Positions 26,583-35,936 of a stretch of 64,000 nt of DNA are shown in pieces; position 1 is the first letter of the stretch; each line of letters begins with the position of its first letter. Source of the stretch: Sphingomonadales bacterium (GTDB taxonomy: Bacteria > Pseudomonadota > Alphaproteobacteria > Sphingomonadales > Sphingomonadaceae); contig JADJAC010000004.1 of the NCBI GenBank assembly GCA_016704425.1, positions 62,001 through 126,000 of the forward strand, in the 5' to 3' direction. The notes under the pieces are model-generated. The model was not told the DNA's origin and did no database searches. It saw only the letters and a list, made by a program, of their open reading frames with translations. Position numbers and translations under genes: made by a program.

Positions 26583-27531
26583 GCTGCCACTCCTTCGCGC
26601 ATGCGCACGGCGATCTTCTCCGCTGTCTTCATGGCCGCAGAGGTCATGATATCGAGGTTGCCGGCATAGGCGGGCAGATAATGGGCCGCGCCTTCTACCT
26701 CGAGAAAGACACTGACCTTGAGCCCGGTGAACTCGGTTTGTCCCAAGGTCGCCATCTCGGGGATCCGCAAGTGGCGGTTGGAGCCACTACTCTCGAACTG
26801 AACCGCCTGCTTCAGCCGGTAGCCTGGAACATAGGCCTGAACTTCAGCAACCATATCCTCGATCGACTGGCGGATCGCATCGCGGTCTGCGTCTGCGCAA
26901 AGGCAATAGACTGTGTCGCGCATGATCAGGGCGGCTCGGCCGGGTTGAGGATGATGATTGCCTTGCCTCGCGCTGCTCCGCCAACGTCCATGATCGCCTG
27001 GCTCGTCGTCTCGGTGAACTCGTCGATATTGGCCCTCGTGCCGGGGCCTGCGCTCTTTGAAGCGATGGAAGCGACGATCTCGCCATAGTGCACCTTGGAG
27101 ACGCGGTTGACAGCCGCAACGATGGGGATTGTTGCCTGCCCGCCACAGGTGACCATGTTGACGTTCTTCGCGTCAAGACAGGTATCGCCATTGACGGGAG
27201 GGATCACATAGGGACCGATGGCCGCCGGGGTCAGGTCGACCATCCGCTTGCCGGCCGCGAGGACGAGTTCGCTGTTGCGCTTGTGCGCGCCAGCCGAGGT
27301 TGCGTCAAAAACGATATCGACGTCCTGGAACTCGGCCATGGCCATGAGGCCGTCGATCCCTTCGTGGGTCGTCGCCACGCCCATGCGCCTGGCACGTGCA
27401 AGCCCGTCAGATGCAGGGTCGATGCCCACCATCACGCCCATTTCGAGCACGTCCGACAGGCGCATCACCTTGATCATCAGGTCCGTGCCGATGTTGCCGG
27501 AGCCAATGATGGCGACCTTGGTCCTGGCCAT
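26579..27531 (-). pseudogene. Acetaldehyde dehydrogenase (acylating), frameshifted
   Basis: Converts the aldolase product aldehyde to acyl-CoA with NAD+ and CoA (EC 1.2.1.10), in complex with the aldolase. The NAD fold is KVAIIGSGNIGTDLM, the catalytic cysteine lies in NMVTCGGQATIPIV, and SKSAGPGTRANIDEFTETTSQA is conserved. After ILNPAEPP one C is missing (GGG at 26929-26931 on the plus strand), giving a premature TGA. The remaining segment MRDTVYCLCADADRDAI..YVPGYRLKQAVQFE continues in another frame to the stop at 26579. Restored length is about 316 residues. Confidence 0.86.
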
Positions 27532-27533
27532 GC

Positions 27534-28314
27534 TCAGACCCCCGTGAATGTGAAGGAACAGACACCAATACCGGCAATCTCGGCACGAACTTCGTCACCA
27601 GCCTTCAGGGCGACCATGGGCCCAAGCGCACCGGCCAGAAGAATGTCTCCCGCCTTCAGTGGCTCGCCAGCGGCCGCAAGCGTCCGGGCCAGCCAGGTTG
27701 CCGCGTTAAGCGGGTTGCCCAATGCTGCTGCGCCAATTCCGGTCGATGCGACCTCGCCGTTCACTGTCATCACCATGGCGGCACCTGCGAGGTCCAGACC
27801 GGCCAATGGCAGGCCCTGATCGGCCAATACGAAAAAGGCGGAGGAGCCGTTGTCCGCCACCGTGTCTGCAAAGCTGATCTTCCAGTCGGCGATCCGGCTG
27901 TCGACGATCTCGATCGCGGCATGCACCGCAGCGACAGCTTCTGCCATGTCCTCAAGCCCTGTCTCAGCCGAAGGCAAATCAGCGCCCAGCACAAAGGCGA
28001 TCTCGGCCTCCGCCTTTGCCTGAAGACAGCGCGCCGGATCCAGCGCCCCGCCATCGGTCACGCGCATGTCTTCAAATAGAACCCCGAAGTCGGGCTGGTC
28101 GACACCAAGCTGCTGCTGCACGGCCCTTGCCGTCAGCCCCGCCTTGCGCCCGACGATCCGGCGACCCTGGCTCTCCCAAAAGCGCGTGTTGATCGCCTGC
28201 ACAGCATAGGCGCCAGCCGCATCGGTCGGCTCCAATCCGTCTCGCAGAGGAGCAACCGGACCTTGCGGAATAGGCTGAGCGCAAACGTCGGGCGAGTTCA
28301 TCGTGATTTGTCAT
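27534..28314 (-). pseudogene. 2-hydroxypenta-2,4-dienoate hydratase, N-terminal frameshift
   Basis: Adds water to 2-hydroxypenta-2,4-dienoate or a homologue to give 4-hydroxy-2-oxovalerate (EC 4.2.1.80). The native start is ATG 28314: MTNHDELARRLRSAYSA matches the family N-terminus but runs out of frame at about 28268, where one base is missing. The main frame then gives GPVAPLRDGLEP, INTRFWESQGRRIVGRKAGLT, FEDM, EAEIAFVLGADLP and GNPLNAATWLA. A start at 28301 in the main frame would give 255 residues with an unnatural leader, so a partly functional protein cannot be excluded. Confidence 0.8.
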
Positions 28315-28325
28315 CGTCGATCCCC

Positions 28326-29279
28326 TCAATCCTGGCGGACCAGCGACCGAAGTGCTGTCCAGCCAGATTTCATTTTTTCACCTAGGCTGGGCCGAAACTC
28401 GGGCTGATGGCCCCATTTGCTGATCCCGCGATAATCCCGGACCTCCCATTCAGGTCCAATCTTGCGTGGTTCGTGGCCGAGTTCGACTTCGAAGCCCGAG
28501 GGACTCACGACATAAAAACTGAGCCCCAGATCGTTGGGGTGCTGACCCATGCCCATGGCGATCTGGAAACCGAGTTGCTTGCATCGCAGATAGGCGTCGC
28601 CCACATCCTCCAGCGTCTCGGCTTCCAGCATCAGGTGTTGCGCCCGCGTGCGGATCGGATTGAGGCGCAGACCCGCAGTTGCGGCGATCGCCAATGAATG
28701 GTGGCGCTCGTTGAGATGGAGAAAGGTGAACTCCATCTCCAACCCCATGATCCTGTCAGTAATTCTGTCGCTGAGCCGCGCACCGAGCAGGCGCTGCATG
28801 TCCTCGGTCAACGCCTCGGGCTTGCGGGTGAACAGGGCAACATGCCCCAGACCGCCGGTGCCTGTCACGAAACCGCTCACCTTGCCGTCCAGTGCGGCGT
28901 TCGTACGCTTGGCGTTGCTGAAGAACTCGAAACGCAGCCCCTTGTGCCCTTCGAACCCGCAAAATCCCTCGACCCCGCGCAGTTGCGCTTCTCTGGCTGT
29001 GCCGGAAGTCGGCGAGATTCCGTTCGCCGTCAGGTGGGCATGCATCTGTTCGAGCGCCGCCGGGTCATCGGTTTCCCAGCCGAGCGCGACCACGTCTTCG
29101 GCAGAGCCGCGCCGGACCATGATCCGCCGCTCGCGGTCGTCAAGTCGCAGCGCCAGCAGATCCGACGAAAGTCGGTCTGCATGAAGGCCAAGCCCATCGC
29201 GTGCAAAGACTTCCCATTGGTCCAGCCTTTCGGACTCGATCAGCAGGTAGCCAAGCCTGAGCGCCGGCGCCTCGGTCAT
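28326..29279 (-). CDS. Extradiol ring-cleavage dioxygenase, type I (VOC fold)
   Basis: A 317-residue two-domain extradiol dioxygenase of the BphC/HsaC type, cleaving a catechol next to its hydroxyls with Fe(II) and O2. The C-terminal domain carries the metal triad: His in GLGHVALF, His in AQHLMLEAETLEDV and Glu in SGFEVELGH, with the active-site HSLAIA segment. The N-terminal domain (LGYLLIESERLDQWEVF) is the degenerate VOC copy. ATG 29279 overlaps the hydrolase stop (ATGA). This gene is intact, unlike the four genes after it. Confidence 0.9.
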   Translation of the reverse strand: MTEAPALRLGYLLIESERLDQWEVFARDGLGLHADRLSSDLLALRLDDRERRIMVRRGSAEDVVALGWETDDPAALEQMHAHLTANGISPTSGTAREAQLRGVEGFCGFEGHKGLRFEFFSNAKRTNAALDGKVSGFVTGTGGLGHVALFTRKPEALTEDMQRLLGARLSDRITDRIMGLEMEFTFLHLNERHHSLAIAATAGLRLNPIRTRAQHLMLEAETLEDVGDAYLRCKQLGFQIAMGMGQHPNDLGLSFYVVSPSGFEVELGHEPRKIGPEWEVRDYRGISKWGHQPEFRPSLGEKMKSGWTALRSLVRQD

Positions 29280-30121
29280 TGCAGAAATCCGATCACCAGT
29301 TGGTTGAACCGGTCGGCATGTTCCCACTGCGCCCAGTGGCCGCAATTTTCGAACCACACAGTCTGCTGGTTGGGCACCACGCCGAAGGATCGGGCGCCGG
29401 CCGGCAGGTTGATCTTGTCCTGGTGCCCCCAGATTAGCAGCGCCTTGTGGGGCAAGGATTTGAGCCGGGGATCTTCGCTGAGAAACATCTCGCGCGGCAA
29501 GGGCCCAGTTGCTCCGGGGGGAATGCGCAGCGGCGGGTTGGCGGCAATCTCTGGATTGTTGCTTGCGGCAAAGCGCTCGTCGATCAGTTCGGGCGTCAGC
29601 ACCGAAGTATCGAACACCAGGTTCTGCAGGAATGCCTCCAGCTTTTCCCGCGTCGGCCCTTCACCGGAATAGTAGGTCAGCAACTGGAAGATTCCGGGGG
29701 TCATGCCCTCGCCTTCGATCCAGGCGCCACCCGGACCCATGGTGACCAACCGATCGACCCGCTCGGGGAACTCCATTGCCATGGCATAGGCCACCGCCCC
29801 GCCAAAAGAATTGCCAATCAGATGCGCCTTGGCCAGCCCGAGCTTGTCCATGAACAACTTGACCGCGCGCGCGCCGTTAATGAACGGATTGGCCGCGCCA
29901 AAGCTGTCGAGATTTTTGGACGATTGCCCCCAGCCTGGAAAGTCGATCACATAACAAGTGAAGTGCTCGGCCAGCGCGGCCACGTTGCGGCTGTAGTTGC
30001 TGAGGCCAGTTGCCCCCGGCCCGCCGCCGTGGAGCAGGATAAGCGGATCGCCGCTGCCATGCACGGTGTAATGAATCCGAACTTCGCCAGCGCTGGCGAA
30101 CTGCGATTGGGGAGTAGTCAT
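29276..30121 (-). CDS. Meta-cleavage product hydrolase (BphD/HsaD-like)
   Basis: A 281-residue alpha/beta hydrolase that would cut the C-C bond of the ring-opened dienoate. LHGGGPGATGLSNY forms the oxyanion hole, GNSFGGAVAYAMA holds the nucleophile Ser, the catalytic Asp is in WGHQDKINLPAGA, and His is in NCGHWAQWE. HGGGPGA and the Asp-His spacing are characteristic of meta-cleavage-product hydrolases rather than general esterases. It is the first gene of the six-gene operon, divergent from the AraC regulator, so the promoter lies in 30122-30209. Confidence 0.9.
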   Translation of the reverse strand: MTTPQSQFASAGEVRIHYTVHGSGDPLILLHGGGPGATGLSNYSRNVAALAEHFTCYVIDFPGWGQSSKNLDSFGAANPFINGARAVKLFMDKLGLAKAHLIGNSFGGAVAYAMAMEFPERVDRLVTMGPGGAWIEGEGMTPGIFQLLTYYSGEGPTREKLEAFLQNLVFDTSVLTPELIDERFAASNNPEIAANPPLRIPPGATGPLPREMFLSEDPRLKSLPHKALLIWGHQDKINLPAGARSFGVVPNQQTVWFENCGHWAQWEHADRFNQLVIGFLQ

Positions 30122-30209
30122 GATTCTCTTCGGCCTCCGGCTGGGCGGTTTTTAGTTGTTGGCAAATCTACCTGGGGGCGGCAGAGGAGTCATTGAGCGG
30201 AGAGACGTT

Positions 30210-31049
30210 TTGATTGATCGATCGTTCACAAATGTCACACTGCCCGATGTTCGCGTCGCTGAAGTCGCGACTTCCTTGATCGTGCGCGAAGGCGATTTCG
30301 ATGAAACAATCGAAGCGCTTGAGCGCACCATGATGTTCACGGCGATCAAAGGCGATTATCGCCTTGAAACGGTGGAGCGAACCTTCGAAGTGCTGGAGGG
30401 GACGGCGGTCGGCTTTCAGATCGGCCGCAAACACCGCTGGATCGGGACCAGATCTGCCGACAATAGCTTCTGCCTGTTCCTGGGCAGCATAAGCCGCCGT
30501 GCAGCGGTGCTCCAAGGGCTGGCTGACGACGTGATCATCGTGCCGCCCGATGCCGAGCCGACCGCTTCAATACTGCGCAATATCCTTGCGATCCTGTTGA
30601 TCGAACTCGATCGTGAGGATCAGGACAACATGATCCGCCGCCGCTGCGCCGAGATCATCCAGGGCGAACTGATCCGCTTTGCGCGCACGACCGGTGTGGC
30701 GAGCGATGCCATGGCGGCGGGGATCGCGCACGATGCCAAGCTGCTGCGCGCCTGGTCTGCCTATTTCGCCGACCCGCGCCGCCGCTGGACAGTCGCTGCG
30801 CTGGCCAAAGAGGCAGGGCTCAGCCGCACTGCTTTTGCCACACGCTTCACGAAATTGATGGGAGTGCCCCCGCTGACTGCGCTGACCGACCTGAGGCTCG
30901 AGCAAGCTGTCGCCATGCTTCGCGAAAGCAATGCCCCGCTGATCGAAATCGCCTTTACCGTGGGCTACGCTAGCGAGGCCGCGTTTGTGAGAGCCTTTCG
31001 CCGCAAGTACGGAATTCCCCCCGGTCAATTCAGGCATAGCTTCGCATAA
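30210..31049 (+). CDS. AraC-family regulator of the meta-cleavage operon
   Basis: A 279-residue activator-type regulator with a C-terminal double helix-turn-helix: RRWTVAALAKEAGLSRTAFATRFTKLMGVPPL and LIEIAFTVGYASEAAFVRAFRRKYGIPPGQFR. The N-terminal half resembles cupin-type AraC ligand domains (VLEGTAVGFQIGRKHRWIG). I chose TTG 30210, 5 nt after GGAGAG; the frame stays open back to 30156 with another TTG but no better ribosome site. The divergent placement, 88 bp from the operon, implies local control by an aromatic ligand. Confidence 0.82.
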   Translation: MIDRSFTNVTLPDVRVAEVATSLIVREGDFDETIEALERTMMFTAIKGDYRLETVERTFEVLEGTAVGFQIGRKHRWIGTRSADNSFCLFLGSISRRAAVLQGLADDVIIVPPDAEPTASILRNILAILLIELDREDQDNMIRRRCAEIIQGELIRFARTTGVASDAMAAGIAHDAKLLRAWSAYFADPRRRWTVAALAKEAGLSRTAFATRFTKLMGVPPLTALTDLRLEQAVAMLRESNAPLIEIAFTVGYASEAAFVRAFRRKYGIPPGQFRHSFA

Positions 31050-31308
31050 AGGCAGGCTCGTTCGATGACCTGAATGGCAAGTCAATGAGTTCCGCGCTCT
31101 TCAGATCAGCGGCTTCGAAGGCACCTTCCACGGCAGATCTCAGAGATGTGAGATCAGAAAAGTCACCCTTCGCAACCTGAACGTCCTTCGGGAAGGGCGA
31201 AGTTTCCGGCGACCGCGTCATTACCCGGACGCTCAAACCCTCCTTCGAGAGTCGGGTGCTCAAACCTGCGCCAACAGCTCCAGTCGCTCCGGTAACTAAG
31301 ATTGTCAT
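31030..31308 (-). pseudogene. Truncated NmrA-like NAD(P)-binding protein
   Basis: The first 66 residues are a clean NmrA/atypical SDR start: MTILVTGATGAVGAGLSTRLSKEGL, VRVMTRSP and GDFSDLTSLRSAVEGAF. After that the sequence becomes unrelated and stops at 31030 inside the end of the AraC gene, whereas intact proteins have about 280 residues. It is a fragment left by a rearrangement between the AraC gene and the flavin reductase gene. Confidence 0.7.
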
Positions 31309-31373
31309 TTATTAGCCTTAGAAAGAGAGATGCCTGATAATTTCGTTCAGACCATTTCCGATGAAACGCGTCG

Positions 31374-31919
31374 CTACATGTATCTTCCGTCTGCGTAGAT
31401 CAAAGGATCCCCTGTGATTGCAGAAATGCATCGTGTTATGCGTCCAACAAAAATGGTGTGGCTGCCGTATTCGACTTCAAGGTCGACCACGCATTCGATA
31501 CGCGCGATGGCGTCCTTGAGTATTGGCACCCCGGATATGCCGGTTTCCCAATCGCCAAAGCGAAACCTATCCTCTCCTCGCGCCGCACCGCCGAATGCGT
31601 TAGATATGTCCGCATGCTGTCGGCCCAGAAGGTTTATCGAGAATGGCATGTTGATCGCCAAAGAAGTACGCAGCGAGGCAGACCGATTTATGCAAACCAA
31701 CAGCGATGGCGGATCCATCGACAATGAGGTAACAGACGTAGCCGTCAAGCCAACGGGACCTTGTGCGTCCGCACAGCAAACGACCGCGACACCTGCAGAA
31801 AGTCGGCGCATAGCCCTTCGAAAGTGATCGGCAAGCTCGTGATCTGGACTGATCTGCAGACCATTCATCGAGTCTTGCATTGAGCGGACATCAAAGTTTC
31901 CGACACTATCTTTTGTCAA
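31374..31919 (-). CDS. Flavin reductase component of a two-component monooxygenase
   Basis: A 181-residue FMN/FAD reductase of the HpaC/HsaB family that supplies reduced flavin to an oxygenase partner. Seen: FRRAMRRLSAGVAVVCC, GLTATSVTSLSMDPPSLLVCINR, INMPFSINLL and the C-terminal HTIFVGRITRC..DPLIYADGRYM. The obvious partner in the window is the HsaA-like oxygenase at 43221, 11 kb away on the other strand. No ribosome binding site is strong before ATG 31919, but no alternative is better. Confidence 0.87.
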   Translation of the reverse strand: MTKDSVGNFDVRSMQDSMNGLQISPDHELADHFRRAMRRLSAGVAVVCCADAQGPVGLTATSVTSLSMDPPSLLVCINRSASLRTSLAINMPFSINLLGRQHADISNAFGGAARGEDRFRFGDWETGISGVPILKDAIARIECVVDLEVEYGSHTIFVGRITRCISAITGDPLIYADGRYM

Positions 31920-32113
31920 CCTACTGCCTTTCTAAATCACGCGATTCTGACTTTTCCGCATGAGCAATGGGGCGAGCCTTGAAGTGGGGCAAATCTGAGA
32001 CCCCAGTCCTCTGCCCACCTCTTGGACTGGGCAGTTGAACGTCAGGGTGCTTCATCGCGCACCCATCGAGATACGCACCCCGCAGTGAGGGAATGTCTCG
32101 GCGCGGCAAAAAT

Positions 32114-32872
32114 TCACTCCGCAGTCCAGCCTCCATCAATGATTATACTTGTGCCAGTCATCAAACTTGACGCCTCAGAGGCGAGAAGCAGCAGCGACCC
32201 CATTAGGTCTTCCACTGTGCCGATCCGGCCCAGCTTTATCTTGGCCAGGACGCTGTCCCGGAAGGCCGCCTCCTCGAACATCGGCCGCGTCAGGGGCGTC
32301 TCGATGAATGTCGGGGCAATGGTGTTGGAACGGATGCCGTGACGGGCGAGGTCGAGCGCAAAGGCCTTGTTCATGCCTTCGAGCGCCCATTTGCTGGCGC
32401 AGTAGAGGCTGCGGTTGGGGCCGCCAACATGGCCCATCTGCGACCCCATGTGAATCAGGCTTCCCGGCCTTCCCGCGGCGATCATCTGCCGGGCGCAAGC
32501 CTGGGCGACGAAGAACGCGCTCTTGAGGTTGAGATCGAGCACCGCGTCGTAATCGGCCTCGGACACCTCCCACATCGGCATGGGGCGATTGGTTCCGGCG
32601 TTGTTGACCAAGATGTCGAACGCCTCGTGGCCGGCGAAAAAGCCGGCCACGGCATCGAGGTCAGTAACGTCGAGCACCGCCGCGCTGGCACCTTGGCCGA
32701 TTTGTGCCGCCGCGACCTCGATCTCGCTGGCGGTGCGGGCCACCAGCGTTACGCTTGCCCCCGCTTGGGCCAGCGCGGCAGCGGCGGCCAGGCCAATGCC
32801 GCTCCCCGCACCAGTCACGACGGCGCGCTTGCTGTCGAGGCGGAACGAAGGGGTCTGCGGCAGTTCACTCAC
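32114..32872 (-). CDS. Short-chain dehydrogenase/reductase
   Basis: A 252-residue classical SDR. TGAGSGIGLAAAAALAQAG is the cofactor site, NNAGTN follows, the catalytic Ser is in HMGSQMGH, and YCASKWALEGM is the YxxxK motif; the C-terminal IDGGW is typical. It starts at GTG 32872, whose bases overlap the stop of the HisD-like gene (GTGA), so the two are translationally coupled. The pairing with a dehydrogenase suggests successive oxidation of a side chain (inference). Confidence 0.87.
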   Translation of the reverse strand: MSELPQTPSFRLDSKRAVVTGAGSGIGLAAAAALAQAGASVTLVARTASEIEVAAAQIGQGASAAVLDVTDLDAVAGFFAGHEAFDILVNNAGTNRPMPMWEVSEADYDAVLDLNLKSAFFVAQACARQMIAAGRPGSLIHMGSQMGHVGGPNRSLYCASKWALEGMNKAFALDLARHGIRSNTIAPTFIETPLTRPMFEEAAFRDSVLAKIKLGRIGTVEDLMGSLLLLASEASSLMTGTSIIIDGGWTAE

Positions 32873-34200
32873 GCCCGGGTCATCTCGCTCGGCTCGGCCT
32901 GGCCGGCATAGGGGACGTTGCGCCCGCCAAAGCGGCGAACCCGGATATTGGCCTGCTCGCCATGACCGGCAAAGCCTTCGAGCGCACAAAGGCGACTGCA
33001 ATATTCGCCGACCAGGGTGCTCGCTTCGTCAGTCAGCACCTTCTGGTAGGTGCAGGTCTTAAGGAACTTGCCGACCCACAGCCCGCCGGTATATCGCGCC
33101 GCCTTCCTGGTGGGCAGGGTGTGATTGGTGCCGATCACCTTGTCCCCGTAAGAAACATTGGTGCGACTGCCCAGGAACAGCGCGCCGTAATTGGTCATGT
33201 TGTTCAGGAAATAGTCCGGGTCGGCGGTCATCACCTGGACGTGTTCGCTGGCGATCTCGTCTGCGACCCGCACAATTTCCTCATAGCTGTCGCAGACGAT
33301 CACTTCGCCGAAAGACTCCCACGCCTTGCGGGCGTGTTCGGCGGTCGGCAGGATTTGCAGCAGGCGCTCGATCTCGGCCATCGTCTCGCGCGCGAACTTC
33401 TCGCTGTTGGTCAGCAGCACGCCTGGGCTGTCCGGCCCGTGCTCGACCTGGCCCAGAATGTCGGTCGCGGCCATCTCTGGGTCGCAGCCCACCTCGTCGG
33501 CGATGATCAGGGTCTCGGTCGGTCCGGCGAACAGGTCGATCCCGACCCGGCCGAACAACTGGCGTTTGGCTTCGGCAACGAAGGCATTGCCGGGGCCGAC
33601 GAGTATGTCGACCGGATCGATGGTTTCCGTCCCGATCGCCATCGCCCCAATGGCCTGGATCCCACCGAGCGCATAAATCGCATCGGCCCCCGCCATGGCC
33701 TGCGCGGCAACGATCGCCCGCGCGGGCTGACCCTGGAAGGGCGGGGCGCAGGTGATCACGCGGTTGACTCCGGCCACCTTGGCGGTGATGACGCTCATGT
33801 GCGCAGAGGCGAGCAGTGGATACTTGCCGCCCGGAACATAGCAGCCCGCAGCGTTGATTGGCACGTTCTTGTGGCCCAGCACGACGCCCGGCATCGTTTC
33901 GACTTCGACGTCCTTCATCGAATCGCGCTGGATCTGCGCGAAATTGCGAACCTGCGTCTGCGCGAACTCAATGTCTTTGCGTTCTTGTGGAGTCAGGCTG
34001 TTGACCGCGGCGTCGATTTCGGCCCGCGACAAGCGATAGTCCGCGCGCTCCCAGCCATCGAACTTGATAGACATGTCGCGGATCGCCACATCGCCGCGTT
34101 GCTCGATATCAACCAGCGCCGCCTCAACAATATCGCGCACTTTTCGGTCGGCAATCGCTTTGACTTCCGATGTCACTCCCAACTTAAGATACTGTGCCAT
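32869..34200 (-). CDS. HisD-like NAD-dependent alcohol dehydrogenase in a catabolic cluster
   Basis: A 443-residue member of the histidinol dehydrogenase family. PVDILVGPGNAFVAEAKRQLFG, FAGPTETLIIAD, the zinc-ligand segment QVEHGPDSPG and GTNHTLPT are present. It lies among degradation genes, with no histidine biosynthesis genes near, so it is more likely a catabolic paralogue such as the sulfopropanediol 3-dehydrogenase group, which oxidises an alcohol to a carboxylate in two NAD steps. The true substrate is unknown. It is coupled to the downstream SDR. Confidence 0.82.
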   Translation of the reverse strand: MAQYLKLGVTSEVKAIADRKVRDIVEAALVDIEQRGDVAIRDMSIKFDGWERADYRLSRAEIDAAVNSLTPQERKDIEFAQTQVRNFAQIQRDSMKDVEVETMPGVVLGHKNVPINAAGCYVPGGKYPLLASAHMSVITAKVAGVNRVITCAPPFQGQPARAIVAAQAMAGADAIYALGGIQAIGAMAIGTETIDPVDILVGPGNAFVAEAKRQLFGRVGIDLFAGPTETLIIADEVGCDPEMAATDILGQVEHGPDSPGVLLTNSEKFARETMAEIERLLQILPTAEHARKAWESFGEVIVCDSYEEIVRVADEIASEHVQVMTADPDYFLNNMTNYGALFLGSRTNVSYGDKVIGTNHTLPTRKAARYTGGLWVGKFLKTCTYQKVLTDEASTLVGEYCSRLCALEGFAGHGEQANIRVRRFGGRNVPYAGQAEPSEMTRA

Positions 34201-34226
34201 TTCGCTTATCCATCCCTCGGCCGATA

Positions 34227-35081
34227 TCAGGCGACCACACGGTTCTCGATCGCTCCAATTCCGTCAACTTCACAGCGCACTACGTCTCCGGGTTGCAGAA
34301 AGACTTGCGGGTTCATGGCGACCCCAACGCCCTCTGGCGTGCCTGTCGCGATCAGATCGCCGCTTTCCAGCGTAAAAGCTGTCGAGAGGTATGAGATCTG
34401 CTCCCAGAGACTGAACACCATCTCCGATGTGTTGCTTTCCTGGCGAAGCTTTCCGTTGACCGAGCAGCGCAATCCGAGAGCATGAGGATCGACGATCTCG
34501 TCTGCGGTTACGATCCACGGCCCGATCGGACCATGGGTGTCAAAGGACTTACCCATCGTGAAGGTCGGCGAATGAAACTGCCAGTCTCGTGCACTTACAT
34601 CATTGCAAACCGTATACCCGAAGACGTGTTGGCCAGCATTCTGGGCGTTAACACCCTTAGCGGGCAGACCAATGACCGCAGCCAGTTCGACTTCGTAATC
34701 GAGTTTTTCGGTGACTGAGGTCACGATGTCATCGAATGGGCCAGAGATGCAACTTGTCTGCTTGTTGAACCAGTACTGCTGTTGCGGCTTGGGCACGCCG
34801 AGTCGTTCGGACTCAGCAATATGCTTGCGATAATTCATGCCGATCGCAAGGAACTTGCCGGGTCTTTCGAGCGGTGCCAACAACCGGACTTCAGCGAGCG
34901 GAACAGTGTGTTCGCGCATGGCAACGACTTCGCGGACGCGAGCCAAGGCGGCTTTTCCGCCTGCAATGATCGACAGCATGGTGGGATAGTCCTGAGAGAT
35001 CGGATCCAAGGCGATGATCGTTTCGCCTTCCAGCGCTCCCAAACACACCTTGCTGCCGTCCTGAAATCGCAAAAGCTTCAT
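34227..35081 (-). CDS. Fumarylacetoacetate hydrolase (FAH) family protein
   Basis: A 284-residue C-terminal-domain FAH protein (hydrolysis or isomerisation of ring-cleavage products). The metal acids are in LDYEVELAAVIG, followed by GYTVCNDVSARDWQ, the GKSFDTHGPIGPWIV segment, and the C-terminal GDLIATGTPEGVGVAM and GDVVRCEVDGIGAIENRV. ATG 35081 is preceded by GGAG at 8 nt; the longer frame is less likely. Intact, and plausibly works on a product of one of the two extradiol dioxygenases. Confidence 0.86.
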   Translation of the reverse strand: MKLLRFQDGSKVCLGALEGETIIALDPISQDYPTMLSIIAGGKAALARVREVVAMREHTVPLAEVRLLAPLERPGKFLAIGMNYRKHIAESERLGVPKPQQQYWFNKQTSCISGPFDDIVTSVTEKLDYEVELAAVIGLPAKGVNAQNAGQHVFGYTVCNDVSARDWQFHSPTFTMGKSFDTHGPIGPWIVTADEIVDPHALGLRCSVNGKLRQESNTSEMVFSLWEQISYLSTAFTLESGDLIATGTPEGVGVAMNPQVFLQPGDVVRCEVDGIGAIENRVVA

Positions 35082-35111
35082 AAAGGGGCTCCAAACAGAG
35101 TTAGCCTGCAA

Positions 35112-35873
35112 TCACCAGGCCGTGGTTCCACCATCAATGCGGATATCGGTGGCGGTAATGAACGAGCTTTCGTCCGAGGCGAGAAAGAGCGCGAGGTCAG
35201 CGACTTCCTCCGGGCGGCCAGGTCGGCCGAGCATTATCTTCTTCAGCATAGGTCCGCTGAAGTCTGCATGCTGCAAGAGGTCCCTGGTTGCGCCGGTTTC
35301 GATAAGCCCTGGCGAGAGCGAATTTGCACGAATCCCGCTGTGCCGACCCTCCATCGCAAAGTGTCGCGTCATGGAAAGGACAGCACCTTTGCCTGCAGAA
35401 TGCGCCAAGCCGGGCAAGACTTCGTATCCGATCCACGCGGAAACCGAGGCCATGTTGATGATAGCTCCACCCCGGGTTCCCAGCGCAGCCCATGCGGCCT
35501 TCGTCAGATTGAAGACAATGCTGACTTCGGCTTCAAGCGTATCGGCGAATTGTTCGTGGGTCAGGTCATCAAGCCATGCGAACTGTGCATCGGCCGCACA
35601 GTTGAACAGGACGTCGAGCTGGCCGTACTGCGAAAGCGCAAAGTCCACCAATCGCTGACACATCGCCGGGTCGCGCGGGTCACAGGGTTGGAGAGAAACC
35701 ATGGCGCCACCAGCTTCGCGAACAGCAGTGACACAGGCTTCTGCAGCTTGCGCATTAATGTCGCACCCGACCACTTTGCCCCCTTCGCGCGCGAAGGTCT
35801 CCGCAGAAGCACGCCCGATACTTCCGCCCGTGCCCGTGATGAGGCACACTTTGCCTGCAAGACGTCCAGCCAT
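35112..35873 (-). CDS. Short-chain dehydrogenase/reductase
   Basis: A 253-residue SDR with the cofactor motif ITGTGGSIGRASAETFAREG, the NNAG position altered to FNCAADA, catalytic Ser in NMASVSAW, and HSAGKGAVLSM where the usual tyrosine of YxxxK is His. The Tyr-to-His change makes catalysis by the normal mechanism doubtful. ATG 35873 is placed 7 nt after AGAGAGGA. It is followed by the FAH gene after 30 bp. Confidence 0.8.
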   Translation of the reverse strand: MAGRLAGKVCLITGTGGSIGRASAETFAREGGKVVGCDINAQAAEACVTAVREAGGAMVSLQPCDPRDPAMCQRLVDFALSQYGQLDVLFNCAADAQFAWLDDLTHEQFADTLEAEVSIVFNLTKAAWAALGTRGGAIINMASVSAWIGYEVLPGLAHSAGKGAVLSMTRHFAMEGRHSGIRANSLSPGLIETGATRDLLQHADFSGPMLKKIMLGRPGRPEEVADLALFLASDESSFITATDIRIDGGTTAW

Positions 35874-35936
35874 TTGCATTCCTCTCTTGGAACGCGAGTC
35901 GGGAGGCCGGGCGACCGGTCCTCCCGACTTGCTCAA

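Noticed and set aside
32704..34485. A 593-codon plus-strand frame across the HisD-like gene
   Set aside because: Antisense shadow of a gene with conserved catalytic motifs.
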